In this document: positions 1 to 7,303 of the stretch, one piece after another
How the letters are laid out: each line of letters opens with the position of its first letter
Position numbering within the stretch: the stretch's first letter is position 1
Origin: Vulcanimicrobiota bacterium
Lineage (GTDB): Bacteria > Vulcanimicrobiota > Xenobia > Xenobiales > JADMJV01
DNA length: 64,000 nt
Assembly: GCA_019637395.1 (NCBI GenBank)
Contig: JAHBVR010000002.1
Coordinates: 319,495-383,494, forward strand
Reading direction: 5' to 3'
The notes under the pieces: generated by a model
What the model was told of the DNA's origin: nothing
The model's input: the letters and a program-made list of their open reading frames with translations, nothing else
Databases searched by the model: none
Position numbers and translations under genes: made by a program

Positions 1-661
1 GATGGTAGTCGAGCGCATACTCGTTCAACCGGAAGCGGTAATCCTTGGGATCGGAGCCGGTCATGGAAAGGTTGATGACTTCCACCGGCCGGCTCTTCCG
101 AAAGCGATCCTCGACCCGCAGAGCTAAGCGGCGGCGAGAACGGACCTCCAGCATCGAGTCACCAATGAAGACGATGCGTCTGGGTTTTTTGGCGAATTCG
201 TGATTCCGGTCCATCCAGCCCAGTTCGTTGGCTTTTCCCGGCATGAACAGGCTCCCATGATAGGGAGTGGAGATTTCTTCGTGGCGCCGGCGTAATTGCT
301 CGATCAGCAAGGTCTGCGGATGAGTGGGTGGCACAGGCACCGCGAAAAAAATCTCGGTGACCACCACCAGAGCCAGGATCAGAGCCAGATTATAGGCCAG
401 GGCAAAGCGGGCAAAGCCGCGGTAACGGCCGCGCGCGGCCGCCAATAAGACCGGCAGCAATACCATCCAGGCCAGCGCTTTGAGGGCCTGCACCAGCAGT
501 AACAGGTCGCCCGTTCCGTCGCTGGCCTGCTCTAAACGCTCGCCCAAGGCCCGAGCCAGGACGCTCGAGCCGAAAGCGAATCCCGGTGCGCTGACCAGGC
601 CCAGTTTGACCCAAGGATTGCGACCCATTGCCGCGCATTCGCCAGTGTCTGCGCGACCCAT
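1..661 (-). CDS. SGNH/GDSL-like hydrolase with N-terminal membrane segments (partial)
   Basis: The gene runs off the left edge, so its C-terminus is missing. It can start at ATG 661 or the in-frame ATG 628; neither has a clear ribosome site. Numbered from 628, hydrophobic stretches lie at about 8-25, 42-64 and 74-98, followed by a soluble part. That part carries RRIVFIGDSMLEV near 150-162, which resembles block I (GDS, nucleophile serine) of SGNH hydrolases, and then VINLSMTGSDP, resembling block II. Proteins of this form are often membrane-anchored esterases or O-acyl transfer partners for surface polysaccharide; the substrate here is unknown. It lies just downstream of the terminator of the Asn/Tyr-rich gene, so it probably has its own promoter or depends on readthrough. 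The catalytic Asp/His block is outside the window, so the call stays tentative. Confidence 0.55.
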   Translation of the reverse strand, partial: MGRADTGECAAMGRNPWVKLGLVSAPGFAFGSSVLARALGERLEQASDGTGDLLLLVQALKALAWMVLLPVLLAAARGRYRGFARFALAYNLALILALVVVTEIFFAVPVPPTHPQTLLIEQLRRRHEEISTPYHGSLFMPGKANELGWMDRNHEFAKKPRRIVFIGDSMLEVRSRRRLALRVEDRFRKSRPVEVINLSMTGSDPKDYRFRLNEYALDYH

Positions 662-670
662 TTTCTCGAT

Positions 671-703
671 GAAAAGAGAGGCCCCGGAACGGGGCCTCTT
701 TCA
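671..703 (-). terminator. Rho-independent terminator of the Asn/Tyr-rich protein gene
   Basis: On the minus strand, directly after the stop codon, GAGGCCCC and GGGGCCTC form a GC-rich stem with a short TTCC-type loop, followed by a short T-rich run (CTCTTTT). It separates the Asn/Tyr-rich gene from the SGNH gene. Confidence 0.8.
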
Positions 704-704
704 G

Positions 705-1043
705 TTAACGGCGATAGCGACGGTTGTAGTTGTAGCGATAGTTATTGTAGCCGTTGTTATTATTGTTGTAGTAACTGTTCTGATAGTTGTTGTTGTAACC
801 GTTCTGGTTGTAGCCCTGCGGATAGACCTGCACGTTCATACCGTCGATCACATAGCGGGCCTCGATGGGCTGGCCGTTGATGGTGAAACTGGCTCCGGCG
901 TATGGGATGTAAGCGGTACCATTCTGGTTGGTCAAGTAAATTCCGGTAGGGGTGGTGCCGGTCACCAGGCCGGCTGTGGCCGATTGAGCCGAAGCGGCCA
1001 GGCTGGCCAGAGCAATGAAACCGGCGCAAATCATTTTCTTCAT
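705..1043 (-). CDS. Small secreted Asn/Tyr-rich protein
   Basis: A 112-residue protein with a clear signal peptide (MKKMICAGFIALASLAASAQS, likely cleavage after ASA). A short globular stretch (about 25-72) follows, with pattern GTAYIPYAGASFTINGQPIE. The last 40 residues are almost only Asn, Tyr and Gly, ending in an Arg-rich tail (YNRRYRR). The ATG is preceded by GGAGG at 9 nt, so the start is well supported, and a strong terminator follows the stop. Such low-complexity N/Y tails are seen in surface, matrix or self-assembling proteins, but no family is recognised and no function is assigned. It is a single-gene unit divergent from the agmatinase-type gene. Confidence 0.7.
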   Translation of the reverse strand: MKKMICAGFIALASLAASAQSATAGLVTGTTPTGIYLTNQNGTAYIPYAGASFTINGQPIEARYVIDGMNVQVYPQGYNQNGYNNNYQNSYYNNNNNGYNNYRYNYNRRYRR

Positions 1044-1164
1044 CTTAGCTTTCCTCCACTGACTGGTGTGTTTACCTCTTGAGGATAGGTCAGCAGGCTG
1101 AAGCGGCTTCCCGATTTTTCTGAAGATTTTCTAAATTTTCATACCCCGTTGGACTTCCTTCTCT

Positions 1165-2103
1165 ATGCTAGAGGCCATGAGCCATCCTCAACCCCTGGGC
1201 GGCAACGAGATGCCGCGCTTTGGCGGCCCGGCCACCATGATGCGCCTGCCTTCCCGAGCCTCCGCCCAAGATCTCGACGTTTGCTTCGTGGGCGTGCCCC
1301 TCGACCTCGGCACCTCCCATCGTTCCGGCACTCGCTTCGGCCCCCGTCAGATCCGCGCCGAGTCGGCCCTGCTGCGCCCCTGCAATCTGGCCACGCGGGT
1401 GGCTCCTTTCGAGCGCTGGCGGGTGGCTGATGTAGGGGACATCGCCACCAATCCGTATAGCCTGGAAGACAGCCTGAAGCGCATTCAGGAGGGCCTGGCG
1501 GAGATTCTCGGATACCGGTGCCGTCCGTTGATTTTAGGTGGCGATCATACCTTGACGCTGCCGGTCCTGCGGGCAATGCATGCTGGCCACGGCCCGCTGG
1601 GCCTGCTCCACGTGGATGCCCACGCCGATATCAATGAGCGGATGTTCGGAGAACTTTATGCTCACGGCACGCCTTTCCGCCGGGCCGTCGAGGAAGGCTT
1701 ACTCGATTGCCGGCGGGTCGTGCAGATCGGTATTCGCGGCACCGGCTACGCCAGCGAAGACCTGGATTGGCCGCGCGCTCAGGGTTTTCGCGTGATTCCC
1801 GCTGAGGAATGCTGGCATCGCAGCCTGGCTCCGCTCATGGGCGAAGTTCGCCAGCAGTTGGGCAGCGGGCCCGTTTACCTCAGCTTTGATATTGATGCCC
1901 TGGATCCGTCCCTGGCCCCCGGCTGTGGAACGCCCGAGCTGGGTGGCCTTACGGGAGCCCAGGCGCTGGAAATTGTGCGCGGTTGTCAGGGATTGCAACT
2001 GGTTGGAGCCGATCTGGTGGAGGTCTGTCCGGCCTATGATCTGTCCGGCAACACCGCCTTGATGGCCGCCAATTTGCTTTTCGAAATGCTCTGCGTCTTC
2101 TAG
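1165..2103 (+). CDS. speB: Agmatinase/arginase-family ureohydrolase
   Basis: A member of the Mn-dependent ureohydrolase family, cytoplasmic, which hydrolyses a guanidino group to urea and an amine. All metal-binding blocks are visible: GGDHT (His128), DAHAD (Asp151, His153, Asp155) and SFDIDALDP (Asp242, Asp244); the HGTPF block near 168 is typical of agmatinases rather than arginases. The length (312 aa) is normal for the family. The start may be ATG 1165 or ATG 1177; the latter has AGAGG close upstream, so the N-terminal four residues are doubtful. If the substrate is agmatine, the product is putrescine. Related enzymes act on guanidinobutyrate, proclavaminate or guanidine, and no other polyamine gene lies nearby to decide, so the substrate and gene symbol are inference. 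Confidence 0.85.
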   Translation: MLEAMSHPQPLGGNEMPRFGGPATMMRLPSRASAQDLDVCFVGVPLDLGTSHRSGTRFGPRQIRAESALLRPCNLATRVAPFERWRVADVGDIATNPYSLEDSLKRIQEGLAEILGYRCRPLILGGDHTLTLPVLRAMHAGHGPLGLLHVDAHADINERMFGELYAHGTPFRRAVEEGLLDCRRVVQIGIRGTGYASEDLDWPRAQGFRVIPAEECWHRSLAPLMGEVRQQLGSGPVYLSFDIDALDPSLAPGCGTPELGGLTGAQALEIVRGCQGLQLVGADLVEVCPAYDLSGNTALMAANLLFEMLCVF

Positions 2104-2141
2104 AGGCAGGTGACCGGGCGAGAGCGGCACACTTCTTGGCT

Positions 2142-3920
2142 ATGAAAAGAATGCTGGTGGCCTTGTGCCTGAGCGCAGCCGCCTGGGCGGAGCCGGTGGA
2201 GCAAGCGGTCGGACCGCACCAGGCCTACTGGGACGATGAGAAGAGCAACGGGCTGATTCTGGTCAGCCTGGGCGGCACCAACAGCCGGCCCACGGACCTG
2301 GAGGCCTTCAACCGGCAGGCAGTGGAGTTGGGCTACAAGGTGCTGGCCCTGGCTTATCCCAACACCGTCATCTCGACCGCCTGTCGCGACAGCAAACAAC
2401 CGGATGCGTTCGACCGTTTTCGTGAATCGATCGTGGAAGGCAAGCCCACCAGCGAGCTGGTGGAGGTAGACCGGGCCAATTCCATCGAGGGCCGGCTACA
2501 GTCGGCTCTGACTCAGCTGCAATGGCCCCAAGACTGGTCCAAGATGGTGGTGGTCGGGCATTCGCAGGGCTCGGGGCACGCCGCCTACTTGGGTAAGCTC
2601 CACCGCCTGCGCGGGGTGATCATGCTGGCCGGCCCGCAGGACGATGGAGCCCGCTGGCTGTCTCGACCGGGTCAGACCGACCCCCTGAACTATGTGGGCT
2701 TTCTTCACGAAAAGGACTTTTTCGAGGTCAAACGCCAGGCTCGGGCCATCACCACCCTGCGCCAGGGCAAACTCAGCCCGCAATCTTTGATTATCAGCCG
2801 GGAAACGGTAGACGATCCCCACGTGTCCGTGATTCAACCGCAATTTCAAGAGGTCTGGCGCCAGTTGCTGGGACAGTTTCGGGTCGCCTGTCTCTCCCGC
2901 AAAGACACGGAGGAAGGCGGTTGGATCGAGCATCTCCAGGACAGCCAGCCTCACCTGGGACAGCGCGCGTTTTTACCCAGTCAGCAACAGAAGACGCCTG
3001 TTGTCGTCGAGTGTTTCACCACAGCCACGCCTCCCTCCAGCAGTTTGCTCTTGCACTACTGTGGGCCGCCACAGGCATCCGCAACCATGCCTCCGGTGGT
3101 GATCGTCCCCGGCGCCAAAGTCGATGCCACCTTCTATCAGGCGTTGGCCCGGACCCTGAAAGGTCAGGGACGTCACGTCTACACCCTGACCTTCGCCCAC
3201 AATCAGGACGACAATTACGTGCAGGCTCAGCAATTGGCCAATGCCATCGCGCGCGTGCGCCAGTTGAGTGAGGCGGCCGAAGTGGACCTGGTGGCCCACA
3301 GCAAGGGCTGCGTGGTAGCGACCGTCTACTGTACGCCCGAGTTCCGCCGGGACTGGATGACCGCTTACCAGGGCGACGTGCGCCGGCTTTTACTGGTGGG
3401 TGGGCCGAATGGCGGAATCGACTACTTCCATCGCCATCCGTTCGAGGACCAGGGAGCCAGCAACTGGCCCATGGTGTGGAAGCGCCTGGACGGGAAAGAC
3501 TGCAGCTCGTTTCAAATGGATCTGGCCGGATACTGGCCGGGACAGGCCCAGTTGGTGGCCCGTTGGGACGGCCGCTATCCGCCTCGAGACAAGGTCAGCT
3601 ACTATGGGGGAACGACGGAGCGTTTTGAAGCCGAAGGCATCGACGCCGCTGTGGAGGCGGGAGAGAATTTCATGGCGCGTTTACACGATACACCCATTGC
3701 GCCGACCATTCAGGTGGGCTTGCTGGCCGGCAATGTGGCCGACGTGCCCGGCTTCCGCAACGAGAAGGACGGAGCCAGCGACGGCATCATCCTGTTGGAC
3801 AGCGCCCTGCGCGCGCCTTACCGGGCCCATTTGGTCAAAAAAACCGTGTTGCCCTGTAATCATATCCAATTGATCTTGGGCAGCGAGGCCCAGGCTCAGA
3901 TCAGCGAGTTCCTACGTTGA
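2142..3920 (+). CDS. Secreted tandem alpha/beta-hydrolase (two lipase-like domains)
   Basis: A protein of 592 residues if begun at the ATG, which gives a clean signal peptide (MKRMLVALCLSAAAWA). It holds two consecutive alpha/beta-hydrolase units. The first has a nucleophile elbow GHSQGSGHA around residue 142 and a following VIMLAGPQDD strand. The second, after about residue 310, has VVIVPGAKVDATFYQ, then the elbow AHSKGCVVA around 388, typical of triacylglycerol lipase-like enzymes, and a late PCNHIQLILG that may carry the catalytic His. Fusion of two hydrolase folds in one exported chain is unusual. The last base of the stop codon is the first of the next ATG (sugar kinase), so the two are translationally coupled. 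The substrate is unknown; an ester or lipid is inferred. Confidence 0.7.
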   Translation: MKRMLVALCLSAAAWAEPVEQAVGPHQAYWDDEKSNGLILVSLGGTNSRPTDLEAFNRQAVELGYKVLALAYPNTVISTACRDSKQPDAFDRFRESIVEGKPTSELVEVDRANSIEGRLQSALTQLQWPQDWSKMVVVGHSQGSGHAAYLGKLHRLRGVIMLAGPQDDGARWLSRPGQTDPLNYVGFLHEKDFFEVKRQARAITTLRQGKLSPQSLIISRETVDDPHVSVIQPQFQEVWRQLLGQFRVACLSRKDTEEGGWIEHLQDSQPHLGQRAFLPSQQQKTPVVVECFTTATPPSSSLLLHYCGPPQASATMPPVVIVPGAKVDATFYQALARTLKGQGRHVYTLTFAHNQDDNYVQAQQLANAIARVRQLSEAAEVDLVAHSKGCVVATVYCTPEFRRDWMTAYQGDVRRLLLVGGPNGGIDYFHRHPFEDQGASNWPMVWKRLDGKDCSSFQMDLAGYWPGQAQLVARWDGRYPPRDKVSYYGGTTERFEAEGIDAAVEAGENFMARLHDTPIAPTIQVGLLAGNVADVPGFRNEKDGASDGIILLDSALRAPYRAHLVKKTVLPCNHIQLILGSEAQAQISEFLR

Positions 3921-5278
3921 TGCGCGTGGTGGGCGTCGACCTGGGGTCCACGGCCATCAAAGCCTGCCTCTGGGAACTGCAGCCCGGCCGGAGCCCTGTC
4001 CCCATCCAACGGGCCAGCCGCGAACTGCACCTGCAAGTAGCCCAACCCGGCTGGGCGGTGCAGGACCCCCAGGCCACGCTCCAGGCGGTCCGTGAGCTGC
4101 TGACGGAAATGCCCGACTACCAGGCGCTGGGGTTCTCCTCGGCCATGCACAGTCTCTTGCCGCTCTGCGAAAGCGGGCAACCGGCGGGGATGGCCATTTC
4201 CTGGGCGGACCAGCGCTCCTGGGCCGAAGCCGAACGTTTGCGCAAAGAAGAGCCGCACTGGGCTGAGCTAAGCGGTACCCCGCTGCATCCCATGGCCTGG
4301 CCGGCGAAACTGCTGTGGTGGCGCCGGCACGAGCCCGCTCCCGCCGCCTGGGTGGGGCTCAAAGAGTGGGTGGTGTCGCAACTGGCCGGCTTGCCTCGGC
4401 CGCCCTGGATGGACCGCTCCCTGGCCAGCGCCACCGGCCTTTACGCCACCAGCGATTGGTCGCCGGAACTGCTGCAGAAATGCGGGGTGGATCGCGCTCA
4501 GTTGCCGCGGGTCATCGAACCGGATCAGCCATTGCCGGAGTTCCCTGTCAAAACCGTGCTGGGAGCCGGTGACGGTCCTTTGAGTCACCTGGGCACCGGC
4601 ACCGTCCGGTCCGATCAGGCCTGCCTTTCTATCGGAACCTCTGGGGCTTTACGTATGGTTTGCGGCGCCGGCGCCGCTACCGAGGGAGGCAAGCTCTTCC
4701 GCTATTATCTTGCGAAAGACCGGTGGGTACGTGGAGGCGCGATTTCCAACGGTAGTTTGGTACTCGATTGGGCGCGTGGCCTGCAAGGCCTGTCGCCCGA
4801 GGCACTCCTGGAGAATGTGGCTAAAATCCCGGCGGGTTCTGAGGGATTGGTGGCGCTTCCTTACCTGATGGGGGAGCGTTCGCCTATCTGGGACGCCCGT
4901 GCTCGGGGAGCTATGGTGGGATTGAGCGTGGAACACACCCAGGCTCACATCGCCAGGGCCATGCTCGAGGGCGTGGTTTTTGCTTTGCGCCAGGTTGCGG
5001 AGTCTTTGCCGGGAGCCTCCGAAATCCGTGTCACCGGAGGCCTGAGCCGTTCACCGGTGTGGCTGCAGATATTGGCGGACGGTCTGGCCCGGCCGGTGTT
5101 GGCCATGGCCGAAGGGGAAGCGGGAGCATTGGGGGCCGCCCAACTGGCTGCCGGCTTTGAAGTGGAGCCCGAGATCCTGACCCGCTACGAGCCGCTGAAT
5201 CCGGCGGCCTATGAGCGCCCCTATGCGATCTACCGCCAGCTCTACCCCGCCCTGCGCCAGGTCATGCACGCCCCCTAA
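3920..5278 (+). CDS. FGGY-family carbohydrate kinase, probably gluconokinase-like
   Basis: A 452-residue cytoplasmic sugar kinase of the FGGY family (actin-like ATPase fold). The phosphate-1 motif GVDLGSTAIKA is at the N-terminus, the conserved block GAGDGPLSHLGTG lies near 215, SIGTSGALRMV near 236, and the signature YLMGERSPIWD near 314 is characteristic of gluconokinases. RVTGGLSRSPVWLQILADGL near 373 is the adenosine-binding block. It starts at ATG 3920, overlapping the hydrolase stop by one base (TGATG), and overlaps the convergent lipoprotein gene at its 3' end by 4 nt. Gluconate is the best guess from the GERSP signature; xylulose or another sugar cannot be excluded, and no other sugar-catabolism gene is adjacent. 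Confidence 0.8.
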   Translation: MRVVGVDLGSTAIKACLWELQPGRSPVPIQRASRELHLQVAQPGWAVQDPQATLQAVRELLTEMPDYQALGFSSAMHSLLPLCESGQPAGMAISWADQRSWAEAERLRKEEPHWAELSGTPLHPMAWPAKLLWWRRHEPAPAAWVGLKEWVVSQLAGLPRPPWMDRSLASATGLYATSDWSPELLQKCGVDRAQLPRVIEPDQPLPEFPVKTVLGAGDGPLSHLGTGTVRSDQACLSIGTSGALRMVCGAGAATEGGKLFRYYLAKDRWVRGGAISNGSLVLDWARGLQGLSPEALLENVAKIPAGSEGLVALPYLMGERSPIWDARARGAMVGLSVEHTQAHIARAMLEGVVFALRQVAESLPGASEIRVTGGLSRSPVWLQILADGLARPVLAMAEGEAGALGAAQLAAGFEVEPEILTRYEPLNPAAYERPYAIYRQLYPALRQVMHAP

Positions 5279-5667
5279 GGCTGGCGCTTGAGAAGGACGG
5301 GTTGGCCTCCGTCCCGGCCTTCCAGGCTGGCGTTGCCCACGATGCGAGTTTCCCCCTCGGTGATGTATTCACCGGATACGATGAGTTCGAATTTGGCCTG
5401 CTTGCCGTGGAGACGGAGGTTGATGTTTTTCCCCTTTACGCTGCCGTCGGCACTGCAATCCAGGTCGAATTGGGACCCGTCCTTTTGCATGACCAGGTGA
5501 AATTTGCCGGTCAGGATTTCCGCCTTTTGGGTGAGTTCCCCCGTGCAACCAATTTTCTGATCGCTCATCTGGCCGCCGAAAAACCCCTGGTACTTGCCGG
5601 CTACCTGGGCGGGCGGGCCGGCCGCGCAGCCAGCGGTAAAGAGACAGAGAATCATTAGTTTCTTCAT
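5275..5667 (-). CDS. Small lipoprotein, unknown function
   Basis: A 130-residue protein with a lipoprotein signal peptide: MKKLMILCLF followed by the lipobox TAGC, then a soluble domain of about 105 residues. The domain is rich in beta-strand-like alternation (YQGFFGGQMSD, AEILTGKFHLVMQKDG, INLRLHGKQAKFELIVSG) and resembles small secreted barrel or lipocalin-like lipoproteins. I recognise no family. It is convergent with the sugar kinase and shares its last 4 nt with that gene. A lipid-anchored envelope location is inferred from the lipobox. Confidence 0.7.
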   Translation of the reverse strand: MKKLMILCLFTAGCAAGPPAQVAGKYQGFFGGQMSDQKIGCTGELTQKAEILTGKFHLVMQKDGSQFDLDCSADGSVKGKNINLRLHGKQAKFELIVSGEYITEGETRIVGNASLEGRDGGQPVLLKRQP

Positions 5668-5799
5668 TCCCGGAGGTTCCCCGCCGAAGGCAAATTTCCC
5701 ACCAAGCGGGACGGGGGTACCGGATGGAAATGATGGAAAGCGGCTGCCCCTTTAACCTGGACCCGCTAGTGTGAGAAAAACGGACAGGAGATGGTGGCC

Positions 5800-6405
5800 A
5801 TGAAGGATATTTTTTGCGGTGGAGCGCTGTTGTTGGCTTTGGTGGGCTATGGGTGTTCAACGCCGTCCGACAATACCCAAATTACCGCCAGTTCCAGCCC
5901 GGCGGCGGTGACCACCGAGACTTCCCTGTCCCAAGACGAGAGGTTATATTTGCAGGCCATGGCCGAGCACCAGAAACTCGGTGTAAGCCTGGCCCAGGAC
6001 GCTCAGCGCCAGGCGCGGGACAAAGCGCTGAAGCAGCTGGCTGACCGCCTGTTGACCGACTACAACACCCGCTTGCGCAAGTTGGAGGGTTTGGGGGCGG
6101 TGGCGCCGGACGGGCGTGAGAATCCCGAACAGGAAAAACGTTCACTGGGCTCTCCGCGGAGCAGTCCGCCCGGGTCTCAGCCTGCCTCCTCGGTGCAGGT
6201 GGGCCCGGGAGTCGTCGTGGCCGGCGAGGGCTCCTACGACGCCCGCTGGCTCAAGACGTTTCGCCGGCACAATGAAAATGGCGTGCGCCTGGCCGGCAAC
6301 CTGGAAGCCAAACTCAGAAACCAGGGCCTGCTGCAGTGGAACAGGGACATGATTTCCAGCGAGAAAGCCGAGCTGGCCGAATTGCAAGCATTAAGTGTGC
6401 TTTGA
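5800..6405 (+). CDS. Lipoprotein with DUF4142-like helical domain
   Basis: The ribosome site decides the start: AGGAG ends right before an upstream ATG (5791), leaving no spacer, while the ATG at 5800 sits 9 nt behind it, so MKDIFCGG is chosen (201 aa). The lipobox GYGC follows a hydrophobic stretch. The mature part is largely helical in two blocks: LYLQAMAEHQKLGVSLAQDA to about residue 95, and ARWLKTFRRHNENGVRLAGN to the end, linked by a Ser/Pro/Gly-rich segment. Paired helices of this kind resemble DUF4142 or DUF305 ferritin-like four-helix proteins, but their metal-binding His pattern is not clearly present. An envelope location is likely; the function is unknown. Confidence 0.65.
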   Translation: MKDIFCGGALLLALVGYGCSTPSDNTQITASSSPAAVTTETSLSQDERLYLQAMAEHQKLGVSLAQDAQRQARDKALKQLADRLLTDYNTRLRKLEGLGAVAPDGRENPEQEKRSLGSPRSSPPGSQPASSVQVGPGVVVAGEGSYDARWLKTFRRHNENGVRLAGNLEAKLRNQGLLQWNRDMISSEKAELAELQALSVL

Positions 6406-6452
6406 CAGCTTTCAACATTCCGTTCACCAAACCGGCAACGGGTACGGTTTAA

Positions 6453-6521
6453 ATGAGTGACGCAATGAAAATTCAGAATTTCCCCAAACTGCCGCCCAAG
6501 CGGCTGGCTATCAATAACTGA
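6453..6521 (+). CDS. Possible 22-residue leader peptide (MSDAMKIQ...)
   Basis: A short open frame MSDAMKIQNFPKLPPKRLAINN fills the gap between the DUF4142-like lipoprotein and the propeller-like protein. Its TGA overlaps the ATG of the next gene (TGATG), the arrangement used for translational coupling. The peptide is basic and proline-containing. No ribosome site is evident, so it may be a chance frame; a second in-frame ATG (MKIQNF) exists four codons later. Confidence 0.25.
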   Translation: MSDAMKIQNFPKLPPKRLAINN

Positions 6522-7222
6522 TGGGAATGCTCTGGCTGACCCTGTTGCTACTCGGTCAGCTTTTTGCCGTGGACCAGCCCGCCTATCTGGGGTTGGACGG
6601 CGGAGTCTATGGCCCCAACCTGAAGCGCATAGGCTTGGGAAGCGGCACCAGTCTGGCCATTCACGGTCAGACCGCTTACCTGGTGGGCAGTGACGGTCGG
6701 GTGTGGAGTGCCGGCGGCTCCGACTGGAGGCCTCTGGAGGGCGCTCCGGCTCTTGCCCAGGCCCAGAAAGTGGTGGTGGAGCCATCTGGTGCTCTGGTGA
6801 TTCTGGGCACGGATTCCGGCATTTACCGGCTGCGTCGCAACTGGTATCGGATTGGTTTGGCCAGCGCCCGGGACCTGGACGTTTCGCCTGCGGGCGACCT
6901 GTTCATCGTGGGCAGTGACGCCCACGTGTGGACATCGGCGGCCGGTCAAACTGAGTGGAGGCTCTACAACGCCCTGGCGGCCGGCAAAAAGCTGGCCGCC
7001 GCTCAGGGAATGGTCTATTTAATCGGCACGGACAACGGCGTTTATCGTATCACGCCGGAGCAAATCGAGCGCCAGGGACTGGCTACGGCTCAAGAGATAT
7101 CCGTGAGCAGCTCGGGCCAGGTGGCTATTGTCGGCATGGATAATGGGGTCTACTATCTGCAGAGCGGCGATTGGAAGCGTCAGGGCGGCGGCACCGCCCG
7201 GCTGGTCATCTGGCCGCGCTGA
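6521..7222 (+). CDS. Secreted beta-propeller-like repeat protein (tectonin-like)
   Basis: A 233-residue protein with an N-terminal signal peptide (LWLTLLLLGQLFAV). The rest is made of about five repeats of roughly 40 residues, each containing a pattern like GxDxGVY or GSDxxVW: YLVGSDGRVWSA, VILGTDSGIYRL, LFIVGSDAHVWTS, VYLIGTDNGVYRI and VAIVGMDNGVYYL. This periodicity fits tectonin/tachylectin-type propellers, whose known members bind carbohydrate or protein ligands outside the cell. The start could be ATG 6521 or 6527. The function is unknown; an extracytoplasmic binding role is inferred. Confidence 0.65.
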   Translation: MGMLWLTLLLLGQLFAVDQPAYLGLDGGVYGPNLKRIGLGSGTSLAIHGQTAYLVGSDGRVWSAGGSDWRPLEGAPALAQAQKVVVEPSGALVILGTDSGIYRLRRNWYRIGLASARDLDVSPAGDLFIVGSDAHVWTSAAGQTEWRLYNALAAGKKLAAAQGMVYLIGTDNGVYRITPEQIERQGLATAQEISVSSSGQVAIVGMDNGVYYLQSGDWKRQGGGTARLVIWPR

Positions 7223-7303
7223 TATTTCCTGATTATTGCCGGCTTCCGTCGATTTTTGCCCTCAGTTTAACTCGCGTCTATCAAGGGGCTGTCAAGATGA
7301 GGT

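Noticed and set aside
390-638. 82-codon minus-strand frame at the left edge
   Set aside because: It is in another frame of the SGNH-like gene, which has the GDS motif and membrane segments.
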